DNA of 64,000 nucleotides, taken from positions 1,823,844 to 1,887,843 of the forward strand of contig NZ_LFZV01000001.1 of assembly GCF_001183965.1 (NCBI RefSeq). Reading direction: 5' to 3'. The notes under the pieces were generated by a model that was given only the letters and a program-made list of their open reading frames with translations, was not told the DNA's origin and did no database searches. The translations under genes were made by a program, and so were the position numbers. This DNA comes from Bacillus sp. FJAT-27916. GTDB lineage: Bacteria > Bacillota > Bacilli > Bacillales > Pradoshiaceae. Each line of letters begins with the position of its first letter. The first letter of the stretch is position 1. Positions 9,146 to 19,418 of the stretch are shown in pieces.

Positions 9146-9820
9146 ATGGAAATATTCGGGCTGTCGGTGGTTGTCCTAGTAAAGATCATCGTCATTGATA
9201 TTGTCATGAGCGGCGATAATGCGGTGGTCATTGCTATGGCCGCTCGCAATCTGCCGAAAGAGCTGCAAAACAAGGCGATTTTCTGGGGAACCTTTGGGGC
9301 AATTGTACTGCGCCTTCTATTCGCTGCTATTGTCGTCGCTTTATTAGACATTCCTTACTTGACGCTAATCGGCGGGTTGATGCTTCTTTGGATTTCCATC
9401 AAGCTGTTATTGCCGGAGAACGAACAACATCAGGAGGGCGGAAAGACTGTCTGGTCTGCTGTTAAAACCATTATTCTGGCTGATGCCGTAATGTCTTTAG
9501 ATAATGTGTTGGCATTGGCAGGGGCCTCTGACGGTCATTTTGGTGCCATTGTGCTGGGTGTCATTGTCAGCATTCCGATTATTGTGTTCGGAAGCAGACT
9601 CATTTTGAATGCCATGAATAAATACCCAATTATCGTCTATATTGGGGCAGGAATCCTTGCATGGACAGCGGGGGAGATGATTGTCAGCGAAGAAAAATTG
9701 GCTGCCATCATTCCAGCAAATGCCCATCTGATTATTCAAGTCATCTTGACGATACTGACACTCGGCATTGGATACTTCCTAGCGAAGCGATCGATCCCTA
9801 ATACACCAAACGAAGGATGA
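9146..9820 (+). CDS. TerC-family integral membrane protein (YjbE-like)
   Basis: A polytopic membrane protein of the TerC/YjbE/YkoY group, a family linked to metal-ion (notably manganese) export or metalation of secreted enzymes. The 224 aa carry about seven hydrophobic segments. The family acidic motifs are visible: DIVMSGDNAVV near residue 18 and ADAVMSLDNVLALAG near 115, whose Asp/Asn lie in the membrane. ATG 9146 follows AAGAGG by 8 nt; the GTG at 9137 overlaps that site and is rejected. Single gene with terminator. I saw no yybP-ykoY riboswitch upstream. Confidence 0.85.
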   Translation: MEIFGLSVVVLVKIIVIDIVMSGDNAVVIAMAARNLPKELQNKAIFWGTFGAIVLRLLFAAIVVALLDIPYLTLIGGLMLLWISIKLLLPENEQHQEGGKTVWSAVKTIILADAVMSLDNVLALAGASDGHFGAIVLGVIVSIPIIVFGSRLILNAMNKYPIIVYIGAGILAWTAGEMIVSEEKLAAIIPANAHLIIQVILTILTLGIGYFLAKRSIPNTPNEG

Positions 9821-9825
9821 ACATG

Positions 9826-9853
9826 AAAAGGAGCCATTTTGGTTCTTTTTTTT
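9826..9853 (+). terminator. Terminator of the TerC-family gene
   Basis: AAAAGGAGCC pairs with GGTTCTTTTT (two G-U pairs), followed by more T. Confidence 0.75.
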
Positions 9854-9982
9854 AATTTAGATTTACTTTGTCATCAGGCGTACATTTTCATCTGTCAGTA
9901 AGTGCTTATTTCCGATGATGGCCACTATTTTCTGCTGCTGGAATTATGGCGGTAATATCTACGAGAGGTCCTATGCCTAATA

Positions 9983-10006
9983 GCCTTATTCGTAAGGGGT
10001 TTTTTA
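9983..10006 (+). terminator. Short terminator-like hairpin before the acetoin reductase gene
   Basis: CCTTA-TTCG-TAAGG is followed by GG and six T. No gene is recognised between 9854 and this point, so it may be a leader attenuator or an orphan terminator. Confidence 0.4.
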
Positions 10007-10084
10007 GATGGATTGCCGAGCAATAAATGAACCGAACGAACGGAGGTTGGTTTTATTTTTAAATTAAAAAAAGGAGTGAACGAA

Positions 10085-10867
10085 ATGTCTGAAACAAAAC
10101 GTGTAGCGATTGTAACAGGAGCTGAATCTGGAATTGGAAGGGGAATTGCTCACCGTCTGGCGAAGGATGGGTTCACCGTTGTCGTAAATGATGTAAATAT
10201 CGATAAAGCGAAAGAGGTTGAGCAGGAAATTCTTCAAACAAGCGGAACCCATATGGCCATGGCAGTTCAAGGGGATGTCAGTAAGCGTGAAGACGTTTTT
10301 TCCCTTGTTGAGCAGACGGTTAAAGCTTTTGGATGTGTGGATGTTTATGTATCCAATGCGGGTATTGCCCAAGTGAATCCGATCTTTGATATCACGCCTG
10401 AAGAACTTGAAAAAATCTTCAGCATCAATGTCTTTGGAACGGTTTACGGCTTGCAGGCAGCCGGCGAACAGATGAAGAAACAAGGCGGTGGCAAAATCAT
10501 TAATGCCGCAAGTATTGCCGCACATAAAGGTGCAAGCTTGCTCAGCGCTTATTCAGCAACGAAATTCGCCATTCGCGGATTGACCCAATCAGCTGCCCAG
10601 GAATTCGCACCTTATGGTATTACGGTTAATGCGTATTGCCCAGGTATCGTCGGCACGGATATGTGGGATTATCTTGATGAAAAATTGGCACCGTACATGA
10701 AAGTGGATAAAGGAGGAGCCTTCAAGGCCTTTGTCGATGGCATTGCACTCGGAAGATCTGAAACACCAGAGGATGTAGCGTCCTTTGTCTCTTACCTAGC
10801 CTCATCTGATTCAGATTATATGACTGGTCAATCTGTCATCATTGATGGTGGAATGACTTATAGCTAA
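10085..10867 (+). CDS. Diacetyl reductase / acetoin reductase (2,3-butanediol dehydrogenase), SDR
   Basis: NAD(H)-dependent short-chain dehydrogenase interconverting diacetyl, acetoin and 2,3-butanediol, an overflow pathway. Seen: nucleotide motif TGAESGIG near residue 11, NAG, catalytic Ser and YSATK, and the C-terminal [11 protein letters not shown] and [14 protein letters not shown] blocks typical of the acetoin-reductase clade. 260 aa is the family length. ATG 10085 follows AAGGAG by 7 nt; the GTG at 10076 overlaps that site. Monocistronic with a strong terminator. Substrate is assigned from overall similarity and a related polyol dehydrogenase is possible. Confidence 0.8.
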   Translation: MSETKRVAIVTGAESGIGRGIAHRLAKDGFTVVVNDVNIDKAKEVEQEILQTSGTHMAMAVQGDVSKREDVFSLVEQTVKAFGCVDVYVSNAGIAQVNPIFDITPEELEKIFSINVFGTVYGLQAAGEQMKKQGGGKIINAASIAAHKGASLLSAYSATKFAIRGLTQSAAQEFAPYGITVNAYCPGIVGTDMWDYLDEKLAPYMKVDKGGAFKAFVDGIALGRSETPEDVASFVSYLASSDSDYMTGQSVIIDGGMTYS

Positions 10868-10891
10868 TATGTGTAGGATTTTATATAAGCA

Positions 10892-10933
10892 AGAAACCTC
10901 TTCGTTCCTATAAAACGAGAGGTTTCTTTTTTA
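10892..10933 (+). terminator. Terminator of the acetoin reductase gene
   Basis: AGAAACCTCTTCGTT pairs with AACGAGAGGTTTCT, followed by six T. Confidence 0.92.
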
Positions 10934-11060
10934 TGAACCATGCAGAAGGGGACAGATAATGAAAGCTTTGTTTAAAGAATAACTTCCTCGTACTTTTGTC
11001 CAATTACCCGTTTTATCTGCCATTCTTCTTTAGAATTTGGCTCTGTGCGGAATAATTCTT

Positions 11061-11074
11061 GGAAAGCGGTTTCT
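11061..11074. promoter_or_regulatory. Operator 1, LacI/CcpA-type palindrome
   Basis: GGAAAGCGGTTTCT is a near palindrome about 30 bp upstream of the -35 box of the sugar operon promoter. It shares the GAAANCGGTTTC core with two further sites downstream. Confidence 0.7.
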
Positions 11075-11103
11075 AAAATATTGCTAAAAATTCAAAAAAC
11101 TTA

Positions 11104-11132
11104 TTGTTTTTTCATAATTTAACATTTATAAT
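11104..11132 (+). promoter_or_regulatory. SigA-type promoter of the beta-glucoside operon
   Basis: TTGTTT (11104-11109) and a perfect TATAAT (11127-11132) are separated by 17 bp. The predicted start at about 11139 falls on operator 2, so repressor binding there would block transcription. Confidence 0.7.
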
Positions 11133-11138
11133 CACTAT

Positions 11139-11152
11139 TGAAAGCGGTTTCA
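11139..11152. promoter_or_regulatory. Operator 2 / cre site at the transcription start
   Basis: TGAAAGCGGTTTCA is a 14-bp palindrome except the central base pair and fits the cre consensus TGNAARCGNWWWCA fully. It may bind CcpA, the local LacI regulator, or both. Confidence 0.75.
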
Positions 11153-11187
11153 TCCATACTTATTTTACATACAGACAGTGATTTATA

Positions 11188-11199
11188 GAAACCGGTTTC
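11188..11199. promoter_or_regulatory. Operator 3, perfect LacI-type palindrome
   Basis: GAAACCGGTTTC is a perfect 12-bp palindrome in the leader, 49 bp after operator 2. Its CG-centred symmetry is typical of LacI-family repressors and it is the best candidate for the local regulator. Confidence 0.75.
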
Positions 11200-11256
11200 C
11201 TTAAAGGCGGTGCTATTATCATCTTTTACAAAAATTGAATGGAGAAGGAGGGAGTC

Positions 11257-11325
11257 ATGAATAAGGATGGCTTCACATGCTTTTACAGGGATGGTTCAAT
11301 GAGTGAACGCTTGATAAAACGATAA
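11257..11325 (+). CDS. Possible 22-codon leader ORF
   Basis: ATG at 11257 follows the strong site GAAGGAGGG by 4-5 nt and opens a 22-codon frame ending 15 nt before the GTG of the binding-protein gene. The peptide (MNKDGFTCFYRDGSMSERL...) resembles nothing I know. The leader site is stronger than that of the main gene, so it could act by translational coupling, or be chance. Confidence 0.35.
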   Translation: MNKDGFTCFYRDGSMSERLIKR

Positions 11326-11340
11326 TAGGGGGTACCACAA

Positions 11341-12633
11341 GTGATACGTTTAAAAAAATTGGCTGCGCTTGGTCTGACAACGGCTTTGGCTTTGTCATTG
11401 GCGGCATGTAAGGACAATGATGAATCTTCTGCTGCAAATGGGAAAAACGGCGATGTGACATTGGATTTTTGGACATTTGGTGCAACGAACTATGATGAAC
11501 TAGCGAAGGAATATGAAAAAGAAAATCCTGGTGTGAAGATTAAAGTAAGGTCAGCGGAGACAGCTGAGCATCATGATGCCTTATTTACAGCATTATCTGC
11601 CGGCAGCGGAGCACCGGACATTACCATGCTTGAAATTGACCAGCTAGACCGGTTTAAGGCAGCCCAGGACCGTTTTGAAAACTTATATGATCTTGGCGCA
11701 AAGGATATTAAAGATCAATACTTGGATTGGAAATGGAAAACAGGGGAGAACGATAGTGGTGACTTCTTAATCGGTTTGCCGACTGATATTGGACCAAAGG
11801 CCTTGTATTATCGAGCCGATCTATTTGAAGAAGCAGGCTTGCCGACTGAACCAGAAAAGGTATCTGCCTTAATCAATTCACCTGAAGCTTTTGAAAAAGC
11901 AGGACTTCAAGTGAAAGAAAAAACAGGAAAGGTATTTATCGATAGTATTGAAATGGCATTCAGGGCCTATTTGGATGGCGCTGAAACAACATTCCTTAAT
12001 TCCAAAGGGGAGTTGTTGATTGAAGAGAAGGGCAATGCCGTTAAAGATGCCTATGATTATGCGGTGAAACTAAATGAAATGGGTATTGTCGGCAAATTTG
12101 AAATGTGGTCGCCGGAGTGGGCGAATGCCGTGAATAAAGGGGATTTTGCTGCTGAACTAGGCGCCGGATGGTTAAAGGGCTGGATGGAAGGCAATGCCCA
12201 GGAGGCATCAGGTAAATGGAGAGTGGCGACATTGCCATCAGAATTTGCCGCAAACTGGGGAGGCTCTTTCATCTCCATACCAAGTGAAACAAAAAATGCT
12301 GAGGAAGCTTATAAATTTACAGCATGGTTAGTCTCACCAGAAAACCAGCTGAAATCCTTCCAAGACAAGGGTCTTTTCCCATCTGCCCAATCGGTCTATG
12401 AAATGGATGACTTCAAGAATAACAAAGATGAATTCTTTGGTGGACAATCAACCGCACCAGTATTTGCAGAAGCGGCTCAGGATATTAATGGGGCTGTCTA
12501 CAAAGGGGAGAAATACTTCCCAATCTATTCCGAAGTATTAAATGCCTTAAAGAACGTTCAAAACAATGGAACGGACCCTGAGAAAGAGTGGAAAGAGGCA
12601 ATTAAGCGCTCCAAGGCATTATTAAGTCGGTAG
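11341..12633 (+). CDS. Sugar ABC transporter substrate-binding lipoprotein (family 1)
   Basis: Outer-face binding component of a carbohydrate ABC importer. The signal peptide ends in the lipobox LAAC (Cys23), so the protein should be lipid-anchored. The mature part has the family 1 features DFWTFGATNYDELAKEYEKENPG near the start and LPTDIGPKALYYRADLFEEAGLP in the middle. It has 430 aa and a GTG start with TAGGGGG 7-8 nt upstream. First structural gene of an operon with two permeases, LacI regulator, ROK kinase and GH1 enzyme, pointing to a beta-glucoside substrate. No ATPase gene is present, so a shared MsmX/MalK-type ATPase encoded elsewhere is presumed. Confidence 0.9.
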   Translation: MIRLKKLAALGLTTALALSLAACKDNDESSAANGKNGDVTLDFWTFGATNYDELAKEYEKENPGVKIKVRSAETAEHHDALFTALSAGSGAPDITMLEIDQLDRFKAAQDRFENLYDLGAKDIKDQYLDWKWKTGENDSGDFLIGLPTDIGPKALYYRADLFEEAGLPTEPEKVSALINSPEAFEKAGLQVKEKTGKVFIDSIEMAFRAYLDGAETTFLNSKGELLIEEKGNAVKDAYDYAVKLNEMGIVGKFEMWSPEWANAVNKGDFAAELGAGWLKGWMEGNAQEASGKWRVATLPSEFAANWGGSFISIPSETKNAEEAYKFTAWLVSPENQLKSFQDKGLFPSAQSVYEMDDFKNNKDEFFGGQSTAPVFAEAAQDINGAVYKGEKYFPIYSEVLNALKNVQNNGTDPEKEWKEAIKRSKALLSR

Positions 12634-12647
12634 TTCACTAGTTTAGT

Positions 12648-12698
12648 AAAGGTGGGATTTCGGCGTGGCTCGGACTAAAGAGCGCCACTCCCGCCTTT
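12648..12698 (+). promoter_or_regulatory. Intercistronic stem-loop after the binding-protein gene
   Basis: AAAGGTGGGA pairs with TCCCGCCTTT, enclosing a second GC-rich stem (GTGGCTC with GAGCGCCAC). Only four T follow, so it is at most a leaky terminator. Such structures after binding-protein genes usually protect the upstream mRNA and keep permease expression lower. Confidence 0.7.
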
Positions 12699-12719
12699 TA
12701 TGGGAAAAGGGGTATGATA

Positions 12720-13679
12720 ATGAATCTGCCAAAAGCAAATACGGTCACAAATGGGGTCAAGGAGAGAAAGAAGCGGTATCGATCGGAAGCAAGAAAAGAT
12801 ATGTTTTCTGCTTATCTATACATTGCTCCTTTCTTTATTATCTTTGCCATTATTGGGTTGTATCCCGTTTTATTTAGTTTTTATTTAGCCTTTCAAAAAT
12901 GGAATGGGCTTAGTCCGATGGTCTCTGTAGGATTGGATAATTTCAAGCTTGTCCTAACCGATCCCCTATTCTGGAAATCGGTTTACAATACGATTGTTAT
13001 GGGAATTATGGGGACCGCTCCTCAAATTGTATTCGGTATCCTTTTTGCCTACTTGTTGAATATGGCGTTTCTGCGATTTAAGAACTTCTTCAGAGTCACC
13101 ATATTTATGCCCTACATTACTTCAATGGTGGCAGTAGCCCTCATTTTCAGTGTGCTGTTCAGCAACCACGAATCCTCCTTAGCCAATTATGTATTATCAC
13201 TGGCCGGACTTGATCCGGTAAGCTGGGCAAGTTCAGAATGGGGTACGAAAATTGCCATTTCCATTATGGTATTTTGGCGATGGGTCGGCTATAACACCAT
13301 CATTTATCTTGCGGGGATTCAAAGTATCTCCAATGATTTGTATGAGGCGGCCACCATTGATGGTGCAAGCAAATTCCAGCAGCTCCGGTACATAACCATT
13401 CCTTTGCTGAAGCCGTTTATTATCTTGACGGTGTTTACATCTACCGTGGGAGCACTCCAGTTATTTTCTGAACCAACTGTCTTCTTAGGTACAGGCGCTT
13501 TTACCAGGGATGAAGCGATGACAATTGTGATGTACTTATATCGTGATGCGTTTAGATTACAATCCTTTGGAACGGCCTCTGCAACAGCCATTATTTTATT
13601 GATTATCATCTCAGCGTTTGCGGCAATCAATGTTTACTTAACATCTGGTATTGGAAGAAAAAGGAGGGGTGAACGATGA
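12720..13679 (+). CDS. Sugar ABC transporter permease, MalF/UgpA type
   Basis: Inner-membrane channel subunit. About six hydrophobic segments, beginning AYLYIAPFFIIFAIIGLYP near residue 30. The EAA loop that docks on the ATPase is EAATIDGASKFQQLRYITIPLL near residue 215. ATG 12720 (319 aa) stands 7 nt after AAGGGG; the ATG at 12714 is too close. The stop overlaps the next permease by 4 nt, giving coupled synthesis of the heterodimer. Confidence 0.9.
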   Translation: MNLPKANTVTNGVKERKKRYRSEARKDMFSAYLYIAPFFIIFAIIGLYPVLFSFYLAFQKWNGLSPMVSVGLDNFKLVLTDPLFWKSVYNTIVMGIMGTAPQIVFGILFAYLLNMAFLRFKNFFRVTIFMPYITSMVAVALIFSVLFSNHESSLANYVLSLAGLDPVSWASSEWGTKIAISIMVFWRWVGYNTIIYLAGIQSISNDLYEAATIDGASKFQQLRYITIPLLKPFIILTVFTSTVGALQLFSEPTVFLGTGAFTRDEAMTIVMYLYRDAFRLQSFGTASATAIILLIIISAFAAINVYLTSGIGRKRRGER

Positions 13680-14518
13680 AACGAACAGAAAAGAGGAGGA
13701 AATTCTCAGGCGGAAGATTCTTTGTCTATCTCTTATTGGGTATTACCTCCTTGTTATCTTTATTTCCATTTTATTGGATGTTTGTTATGGCAACGAGACC
13801 GAGTTCAGCCTTTAACTCCATTCCTCCAACTATAACACCAGGGAATATGCTCGTCGAAAATTTCCAAAAGGTATTGAATTCCATTGATTTCTTTGGGTCT
13901 ATGTGGAACTCCTTTGTCATTTGTGCCATTGTCACAATCGTTGTTCTGCTCATTAGTTCACTGGCTGGATATGCATTTGCGAAATTCACCTTCCCAGGGA
14001 AAAACATTTTCTTTGTCGCCATTTTGTTAACAATGATTATCCCTCCGCAATTAGGGTTAATTCCTCAATATTTCCTGATATCGAAAGCAGGATTGCTTGA
14101 TACATTACCAGGTGTTATGGTGCTGTTCTTTTTAAACCCTTTAGGCATCTTTCTGATGAGGCAATATATCAGTAAATCGGTTCCTGATGAGCTGATTGAA
14201 GCGGCGAAATTGGACGGATGCTCCAATTTTAGAATTTATCGCAGTATTGTCGTACCGATTATTCTGCCGGCATTTGCGACACTTGGGATTATTGTTTTCA
14301 CCGCCGTATGGGGAGAATTCCTCTGGCAGTTTACTGTATTAAGAGATCCGGAGAATTACACCATTCAAGTGGCATTAGCTCAATTAAGCAATACGCGGGA
14401 TGTGGACTTTGGGATGATCATGTCAGGGGTATTCTGGGCAACTGTTCCGTTGTTAGTCGTGTTCTTACTGTTTAATAAGTTGTTTATTTCGAGCATTACA
14501 GAAGGATCTGTGAAATAA
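13676..14518 (+). CDS. Sugar ABC transporter permease, MalG/UgpE type
   Basis: Second membrane subunit of the importer, 280 aa, six predicted membrane segments. The EAA loop reads EAAKLDGCSNFRIYRSIVVPII around residue 180. It starts inside the upstream permease stop (ATGA overlap). The N-terminus KRTEKRRKFSGG is basic, as expected for the cytoplasmic side. The partner and family assignments are clear; the sugar is inferred from the kinase and glycosidase downstream. Confidence 0.92.
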   Translation: MKRTEKRRKFSGGRFFVYLLLGITSLLSLFPFYWMFVMATRPSSAFNSIPPTITPGNMLVENFQKVLNSIDFFGSMWNSFVICAIVTIVVLLISSLAGYAFAKFTFPGKNIFFVAILLTMIIPPQLGLIPQYFLISKAGLLDTLPGVMVLFFLNPLGIFLMRQYISKSVPDELIEAAKLDGCSNFRIYRSIVVPIILPAFATLGIIVFTAVWGEFLWQFTVLRDPENYTIQVALAQLSNTRDVDFGMIMSGVFWATVPLLVVFLLFNKLFISSITEGSVK

Positions 14519-14601
14519 TAAATCCTATCCAATTGATTATTTATGACAGAAATAAATATCAGCGACTAGAACAAAATCAATCAAACGTAGAAGGGATTAC
14601 C

Positions 14602-15606
14602 ATGAATTTAACGATTAAAGACATTGCACAAATGGCCAATGTGTCACAAGGTACTGTTTCAAAGGTGATCAATAATTATGAGGGAGTTAGTGAAAAAACC
14701 AAAAAGAAAGTGATGGATATTATTCATCAAAGCGGCTTTGAGCCCAACTTCTCTGCAAGGTCGCTCGCAACAAAAAAGTCAAATTTGATTGGGCTAATCT
14801 ATGCAGGAAGGATTAATGTAGATATGACCCACCCATATTTTAATGAAGTTATCTCTTCCTTTAAGAAAAATATGGGGCTGCTTGGATATGATATTATCAT
14901 GTTTTCGAACGAAAAGTTTCATACGGATAATGGCAGTTATTTAGCAAGATGCCGTCATTTCAATGTGGATGGGTGCTTAATTATCGCAGGAGAAGAGGTT
15001 GAGGAATCGACCTATGATCTCGCCTTAGAGGGACTGCCATGCATCGGAATCGATATTGAGCTAAAAGGGCCAAAGGCAAGCTATATCATGACAGATAATG
15101 TAGGACTGGCAAGAAAAGTGGTTGAATATCTCTACCTGCACGCCATCAAAAAAATCGGTTTTATTGGCGGTAAATTTGATTCACCCGTGTCTAAATTTCG
15201 GAAGCAAGGTTTCTTAGATGCGATGAATCAATTTGGATTGGAGATTTGCGAGGATTGGATACAATATGGAGATTTTCATGAGGAAAGCGGCTATGTGGCG
15301 ATGAAGCGAATTCTTCAAAGCAACCAGCTGCCTGAGGCTGTTTTCTCTACGTCGGATATGATGGCACTTGGGGCATTGCAAGCGATTAAAGAGGCTGGAT
15401 TAACCTGCCCTCAAGATATCCGGTTAATTGGCTGTGATGATATTGCCGCCTGTCGGTATAGTTCTCCTAAACTAACGACAGTGAAACAGGATAAAGAGAA
15501 ATTTGGTAAGTTATCCGCCTATATGCTTGATGATTTAATTAATGACCGATCCCAACTAAAACCGGTCTTTATAGACTCAGAAATAATTATCAGAGAATCG
15601 TGTTAA
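14602..15606 (+). CDS. LacI-family transcriptional regulator of the beta-glucoside operon
   Basis: DNA-binding repressor sensing a sugar. The N-terminal helix-turn-helix reads LTIKDIAQMANVSQGTVSKV followed by the hinge; the rest is a periplasmic-binding-like sensor with conserved VDGCLIIAG, KIGFIGG and IGCDDIAAC segments. ATG 14602 (334 aa) is chosen because LacI proteins begin at this helix and AGAAGGGA precedes it; the 23 extra codons from 14533 are not family-like. It lies within the operon and probably binds the GAAANCGGTTTC sites upstream of it. Confidence 0.9.
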   Translation: MNLTIKDIAQMANVSQGTVSKVINNYEGVSEKTKKKVMDIIHQSGFEPNFSARSLATKKSNLIGLIYAGRINVDMTHPYFNEVISSFKKNMGLLGYDIIMFSNEKFHTDNGSYLARCRHFNVDGCLIIAGEEVEESTYDLALEGLPCIGIDIELKGPKASYIMTDNVGLARKVVEYLYLHAIKKIGFIGGKFDSPVSKFRKQGFLDAMNQFGLEICEDWIQYGDFHEESGYVAMKRILQSNQLPEAVFSTSDMMALGALQAIKEAGLTCPQDIRLIGCDDIAACRYSSPKLTTVKQDKEKFGKLSAYMLDDLINDRSQLKPVFIDSEIIIRESC

Positions 15607-15691
15607 GCAAATTTTGCTAGATTGTCTGCTTCTTAGATACAAAGACGAGATTCCAATGAAAAAGAAAGAAAATTGGATTGGTGGAGGTTAA

Positions 15692-16630
15692 ATGATGAAT
15701 TACTATGCGGTACTAGATGTTGGAGGCTCTGCCATTAAATATGCTCTTATGGATGAAACGGGCGGTTTCATTGAAAAATCCTCCCTTCCTACTCCTAAAG
15801 TAAGTCTTGCTTTATTTATCGATACAATAGGGGGGATTGTGGATAAGTTCAAGGAAACCTACCCCCTAACAGGGCTGGCTGTTAGTATGCCAGGTGCCGT
15901 GAATGTCGAAAGCGGAATCATAGAGGGGATTACCGCACTTCCGTATATTCACGGTCCCAATATGAAAGAGCTTCTTCAAAGCAGGACAGGTTTGCCAGTT
16001 GAACTGGAAAATGACGCAAATTGTGCTGGATTGGCGGAAGGCTGGATTGGCGCAGCAAAGGATGTGAACGATTTTCTTTGCCTTGTGATTGGCACAGGCG
16101 TAGGCGGTGCAGTCGTTCTCAATAAGGAGATTCGACATGGGAAGAACGGTTTTGCCGGGGAATTCGGCTATATGATAATGGAAGGCTATCTCGGTTCCAA
16201 CCCAGTCGAAACCTATAGTTCCTTAGCGGCAGTAGGCGGATTGATTAAACAGGTTGCTAAGAGAAAGGATCTTGAACCCGAAGCCCTGACAGGCAAGATA
16301 ATCTTTGAAATGGCTGAAAAGGGAGACGTGGATGTACAGGACGAAATTGATAAATTTATGCGTCGCCTCGCGGTCGGCATCTATAATCTACAGTTCATCC
16401 TCGACCCGGAGAAAATCTTGATTGGAGGGGCGATCAGTCATCGTGAGGGCTTTATCGAGGAAATCAATGAAACCTTACAGCAAATGAAATATGAGTCAGA
16501 GGGTTTAACGGTTAAAGTGGAACGATGTCAGTTTGGCAATGACTCTAATTTAATTGGAGCATTGCATCACTTTCTGCAGCGTCAGAAGGAATTTCCATTG
16601 ATTTCGGAAGATGTTGAGCAGATCTTGTAA
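15692..16630 (+). CDS. ROK-family sugar kinase lacking the zinc motif, probable beta-glucoside kinase
   Basis: ATP-dependent sugar kinase. Seen: phosphate motif DVGGSAIK (9-16), catalytic D108 in ENDAN, adenosine motif GTGVGGAVV. The CxCGxxGCxE zinc motif of most ROK glucokinases and repressors is absent, as in the Klebsiella BglK type of beta-glucoside kinase, and there is no helix-turn-helix. GGAGG lies 4 nt before ATG 15692 and 7 nt before ATG 15695; either may be used. Position between a sugar importer and a GH1 enzyme with phosphate-binding residues supports phosphorylation of an imported beta-glucoside at O6. Glucokinase activity is the alternative. Confidence 0.75.
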   Translation: MMNYYAVLDVGGSAIKYALMDETGGFIEKSSLPTPKVSLALFIDTIGGIVDKFKETYPLTGLAVSMPGAVNVESGIIEGITALPYIHGPNMKELLQSRTGLPVELENDANCAGLAEGWIGAAKDVNDFLCLVIGTGVGGAVVLNKEIRHGKNGFAGEFGYMIMEGYLGSNPVETYSSLAAVGGLIKQVAKRKDLEPEALTGKIIFEMAEKGDVDVQDEIDKFMRRLAVGIYNLQFILDPEKILIGGAISHREGFIEEINETLQQMKYESEGLTVKVERCQFGNDSNLIGALHHFLQRQKEFPLISEDVEQIL

Positions 16631-16637
16631 GTGATAA

Positions 16638-18098
<1,461 letters not shown>

Positions 18099-18176
18099 GG
18101 AGCGGAGAATTATTGTATGACTGCCTAATACGTTACCATGGATGATTGTTTTAAGTTAACGGACTTCCATATATGT

Positions 18177-18215
18177 AGGTTCCTCCTAAGTTTAAAAACG
18201 AGGAGGAACCTTTTA
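18177..18215. terminator. Terminator of the beta-glucoside operon
   Basis: AGGTTCCTCCT pairs with AGGAGGAACCT across a 13-nt loop, followed by TTTT on the plus strand. It also lies just past the stop of the convergent minus-strand gene and may serve both. Confidence 0.85.
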
Positions 18216-18220
18216 TGTAA

Positions 18221-19021
18221 TCATTTCTTCAATCGTTCAAGTGAAATTTTCTTTAATTCATCCTTGACCTTGCTGAACTTTAGTTGTTTATACGAACGTG
18301 ACTGAAGTTTAGGAAATGCCTGCAAAATTCTTTTATGCTGAGCGTTTGTTGTGTTTAGAAGTAAGCTGATTCGCGCCTCCATCTGTTTTATCCGGTGTGC
18401 TAGTTCAATAGAGAATTCCTCTTTCCTTTGGTTAAACTCTTCGTCTATCAAATATTTATTCTTCTCAAACTCTCCTTTAATATCCTCCAGTAATTGATAC
18501 ACCTCTTGGACTTTTTTTCGTAAATCCACAAAAGAGCTGATGGTGGTGATGAAATCAACCATCAATACCGTGAACAATAACCAAACGACGGTTTGAAGTG
18601 TGTATTCTGGCAGTGAACGAATGGCCTGTTGCATGGCTGGATGAATGATAAAAATCAATGCGACCGACAATAACCCAAATAAGGTGGAGTTTTTCAGACA
18701 GACGCGGCCATTCAGGTTAAAGGCATACGTAGAATAATCCCATAATCGCAGCTTGAATATCCGTTCAAGCAGATAGCTGGTGATATATTCTATTAAACTG
18801 GCCGCTATTGCTCCGAAAAGAAATGTAAGCCATACATTTGTATGAAAGGGTTCTAAGAAAAATAGAACAGCTATTGCTCCACAGCCATATATCGGACAGA
18901 CTGGCCCAGATAAAAATCCTCTATTAACAAAGTGTTTCTCCTGAGAAGAGCAATACACCACTTCACATACCCAGCCTAAGAAGCTATAGAGTAAAAAGTA
19001 GGCCATAATAATAGAAAACAT
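18221..19021 (-). CDS. Integral membrane protein of the CmpB-like 'putative ABC transporter permease' family
   Basis: Function unknown. The N-terminal half has four or five membrane segments with the family marks LLYSFLGWVCEVVY, NRGFLSGPVCPIYG and WDYSTYAFNLNGRVCL. The C-terminal 90 residues are a charged helical region, probably a cytoplasmic coiled coil. The start at 19021 (MFSIIMAYF, 266 aa) has GGAAGGA 7 nt upstream; the ATG seven codons earlier lacks a site. Despite the family name no ATPase or transporter gene is next to it. Confidence 0.75.
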   Translation of the reverse strand: MFSIIMAYFLLYSFLGWVCEVVYCSSQEKHFVNRGFLSGPVCPIYGCGAIAVLFFLEPFHTNVWLTFLFGAIAASLIEYITSYLLERIFKLRLWDYSTYAFNLNGRVCLKNSTLFGLLSVALIFIIHPAMQQAIRSLPEYTLQTVVWLLFTVLMVDFITTISSFVDLRKKVQEVYQLLEDIKGEFEKNKYLIDEEFNQRKEEFSIELAHRIKQMEARISLLLNTTNAQHKRILQAFPKLQSRSYKQLKFSKVKDELKKISLERLKK

Positions 19022-19418
19022 AAACTCATCCTTCCCTGTCATTTTTGAATGTTTAGAAGATTATCTTAATATAATGATAGTACAGGAAATAAATGAGTGG
19101 AATCTTTAAGAAAATGTTTCCTTTATTTACGAAGCAATCCACAAATTCAAACGACTACAAGATTTCTCTTTTAGTTTAGTCATCCTCTATGACAAATATC
19201 TAATGTCTAGAAAACCATGGGAGACCTCTTTTAGAAGAATTGGACCTGATTTAATGTCATACGTTTGCTTCTGATGTAGTTTTAACGAGATCAACACGTT
19301 GTCAAAGCCATAGTTCATACAGTGGAAGATCGTTTTGACTATGGATAAGCAGCGTGGTATTATCCGAACATATTATTAGCTTTGACTCGAGGTAGGTTAT
19401 GCATAGAAAGGGGGATTA
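19022..19418. other. Intergenic region with a possible gene remnant
   Basis: A plus-strand frame at about 19285-19400 reads coherently (VVKAIVHTVEDRFDYG, stop, AAWYYPNILLALTRGRL) with an in-frame TAA. It was not identified. The region must also hold promoters of the flanking divergent genes. Confidence 0.3.

Noticed and set aside
19285-19400. Coherent frame with one TAA (VVKAIVHTVEDRFDYG, stop, AAWYYPNILL)
   Set aside because: Looks like coding sequence but I cannot assign a family, so it is noted only as a possible remnant.
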